From Sphingobium cloacae (GTDB lineage: Bacteria; Pseudomonadota; Alphaproteobacteria; Sphingomonadales; Sphingomonadaceae): 64,000 bases of DNA. The DNA is taken from positions 2,476,001 to 2,540,000 of the forward strand of contig NZ_AP017655.1 in assembly GCF_002355855.1 (NCBI RefSeq). Reading direction: 5' to 3'. How positions within the stretch are numbered: the first letter of the stretch is position 1; each line of letters starts with the position of its first letter. This document shows, one piece after another, positions 63,225 to 64,000 of this stretch. The notes under the pieces are model-generated. The model did no database searches. It had not been told where the DNA came from and worked only from the letters and a program-made list of their open reading frames with translations. A program made the translations under genes and the position numbers.

Positions 63225-64000
63225 ATGCGGCGCTGGCTCCTTTTGCTGCTTGCCGCCCTGCCCGCGCCGGTGGGCGCGCAGGCGGTCGTCACCTCGGCCG
63301 CACCCGAATCGGTGTCGGTGACGGTCTATCGCGATCCCGAACGGGGCGAGGGCGCCATCGACGCGCAGTTTCCCGAAGGGTTCGCGCTGGTCAGCGAGAA
63401 AAGGCGAATCACGCTTCCGGCAGGCGAATCGACCATCCGGTTCGAGGGCGTGGCGGACGGCATGATCGCGGTCAGCGCCGTGGTGACGGGCCTGCCGGGC
63501 GGGGTCGTGCAGAAGAATCGCGACGCGAAGCTGCTGTCGCCCGCCGCCCTGGTGGACGGGACGCTGGGCCGGGCGGTGCATCTGCGCCGCACCGATCCGG
63601 CGACGGGCAAGGTGACGGAACAGGACGCGATCATCCGATCCGCCTCCAGCCAGGCGCTGGTGCTGGAAACGGCGCAGGGGGTGGAGGGGCTGCGCTGTTC
63701 CGGCCTGCCGGAAACGCTGAGCTATGATTCGCTGCCGGCGGACCTGTCGATCCGTCCCACGCTGTCGGTGACGACGCAAAGCCCGGCGGCGGGCGAGGCG
63801 GAGGTGACGCTGACCTATCTTTCGACCGGATTCGACTGGGCGGCCCATTATGTGGCGCGAATCGGGGCGGACGGGCGGACGATGGACCTGTTCGCCTGGC
63901 TCACGGTCGCCAACGGCAACGGGACGGGCTTTGCGCAGGCCGGCCTGCTGGCGGTGGCGGGGCGGCTCAACCGGACCTCGGATCATGATTCGCTGGAGGA
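63225..64000 (+). CDS. Second DUF4139 domain secreted protein, partial
   Basis: Starts at the ATG at 63225 and runs off the window end, at least 258 residues. Signal peptide 'WLLLLLAALPAPVGAQA' (about 1-18). Same fold as the upstream gene: 'VSVTVYRDPERGEG', 'LSVTTQSPAAGEAEVTLTYLSTGFDWAAHYVARI' (short: YLSTGFDWAAHYVA) and 'LFAWLTVANGNGTGFAQAGLLAVAG' (short: WLTVANGNGTGFAQA). The two are diverged tandem paralogues in one operon. Confidence 0.85.
   Translation, partial: MRRWLLLLLAALPAPVGAQAVVTSAAPESVSVTVYRDPERGEGAIDAQFPEGFALVSEKRRITLPAGESTIRFEGVADGMIAVSAVVTGLPGGVVQKNRDAKLLSPAALVDGTLGRAVHLRRTDPATGKVTEQDAIIRSASSQALVLETAQGVEGLRCSGLPETLSYDSLPADLSIRPTLSVTTQSPAAGEAEVTLTYLSTGFDWAAHYVARIGADGRTMDLFAWLTVANGNGTGFAQAGLLAVAGRLNRTSDHDSLE

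Overview
The window is about 64 kb of dense, GC-rich, plasmid-free-looking chromosome from an alphaproteobacterium, most likely a member of the Sphingomonadaceae (Sphingobium/Sphingomonas type). This rests on the company of MipZ, MmcB, HemJ, the Cbp3-type cytochrome bc1 chaperone, DUF1491, DUF3576, MocR and two Flp pilins, and on gene order around hemE. I read 66 protein genes, including two tiny membrane proteins of 25 and 32 codons, and two probable small RNAs. I saw no rRNA, tRNA, CRISPR array, prophage or insertion sequence. The first gene (mlaD) and the last (a DUF4139 protein) are cut by the window ends.

Layout. 1-2.5 kb: mlaE-mlaF-mlaD lipid transport operon on the minus strand. 2.6-9.9 kb: HAD phosphatase, a trans-sulfuration PLP enzyme, an Lhr-like repair helicase, a minus-strand operon (SCO, YcgN, YgjP-type protease, small unknown) and an ankyrin protein. 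9.95-17.0 kb: an unbroken minus-strand run (mmcB, cell wall hydrolase, DUF1491, thioesterase, ptsN, hpf, dnaQ, coaE, aroE, maf, ppsR). 17.0-17.3 kb: a divergent intergenic region with two perfect DnaA boxes, two near-perfect ones, four GANTC sites and an AT-rich tract; this is a strong candidate for the chromosomal replication origin, in the same ppsR/maf/aroE/coaE/dnaQ | hemE setting as Caulobacter Cori. 17.3-32.9 kb: mostly plus-strand genes leading away from it (hemE, hemJ, mipZ, J-domain protein, pgm, fadL, ispG, EamA transporter, ftsK, lolA, xthA, ribA, L,D-transpeptidase), with panC and the two tiny membrane genes on the minus strand.

32.9-48.2 kb: glnD, mutS, malic enzyme, GNAT, BamE, the Cbp3/DUF177/secreted protein set, then holA, lptE, leuS and DUF3576 on the minus strand. 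48.4-57.9 kb: a secreted barrel-like protein, an M48 protease with LysM, two Flp pilins, mutT, an SH3 lipoprotein, gyrB, tag, a lipoprotein, an SDR and a YggS protein. 57.9-64 kb: a ThiE/TenI-like protein, a conspicuously AT-richer secreted beta-propeller gene (probably acquired), a MocR regulator, a long inverted repeat and a tandem pair of DUF4139 proteins.

Functionally the window is rich in chromosome replication, segregation and repair (dnaQ, oriC, mipZ, ftsK, holA, gyrB, mutS, mmcB, xthA, tag, mutT) and in envelope biogenesis (mla, lolA, lptE, bamE, L,D-transpeptidase, cell wall hydrolase). The best leads for new biology are a pair of homologous 130-nt RNA-like elements with an identical CU-rich anti-Shine-Dalgarno segment and intrinsic terminators, at 22.7 and 29.2 kb, and the origin itself.
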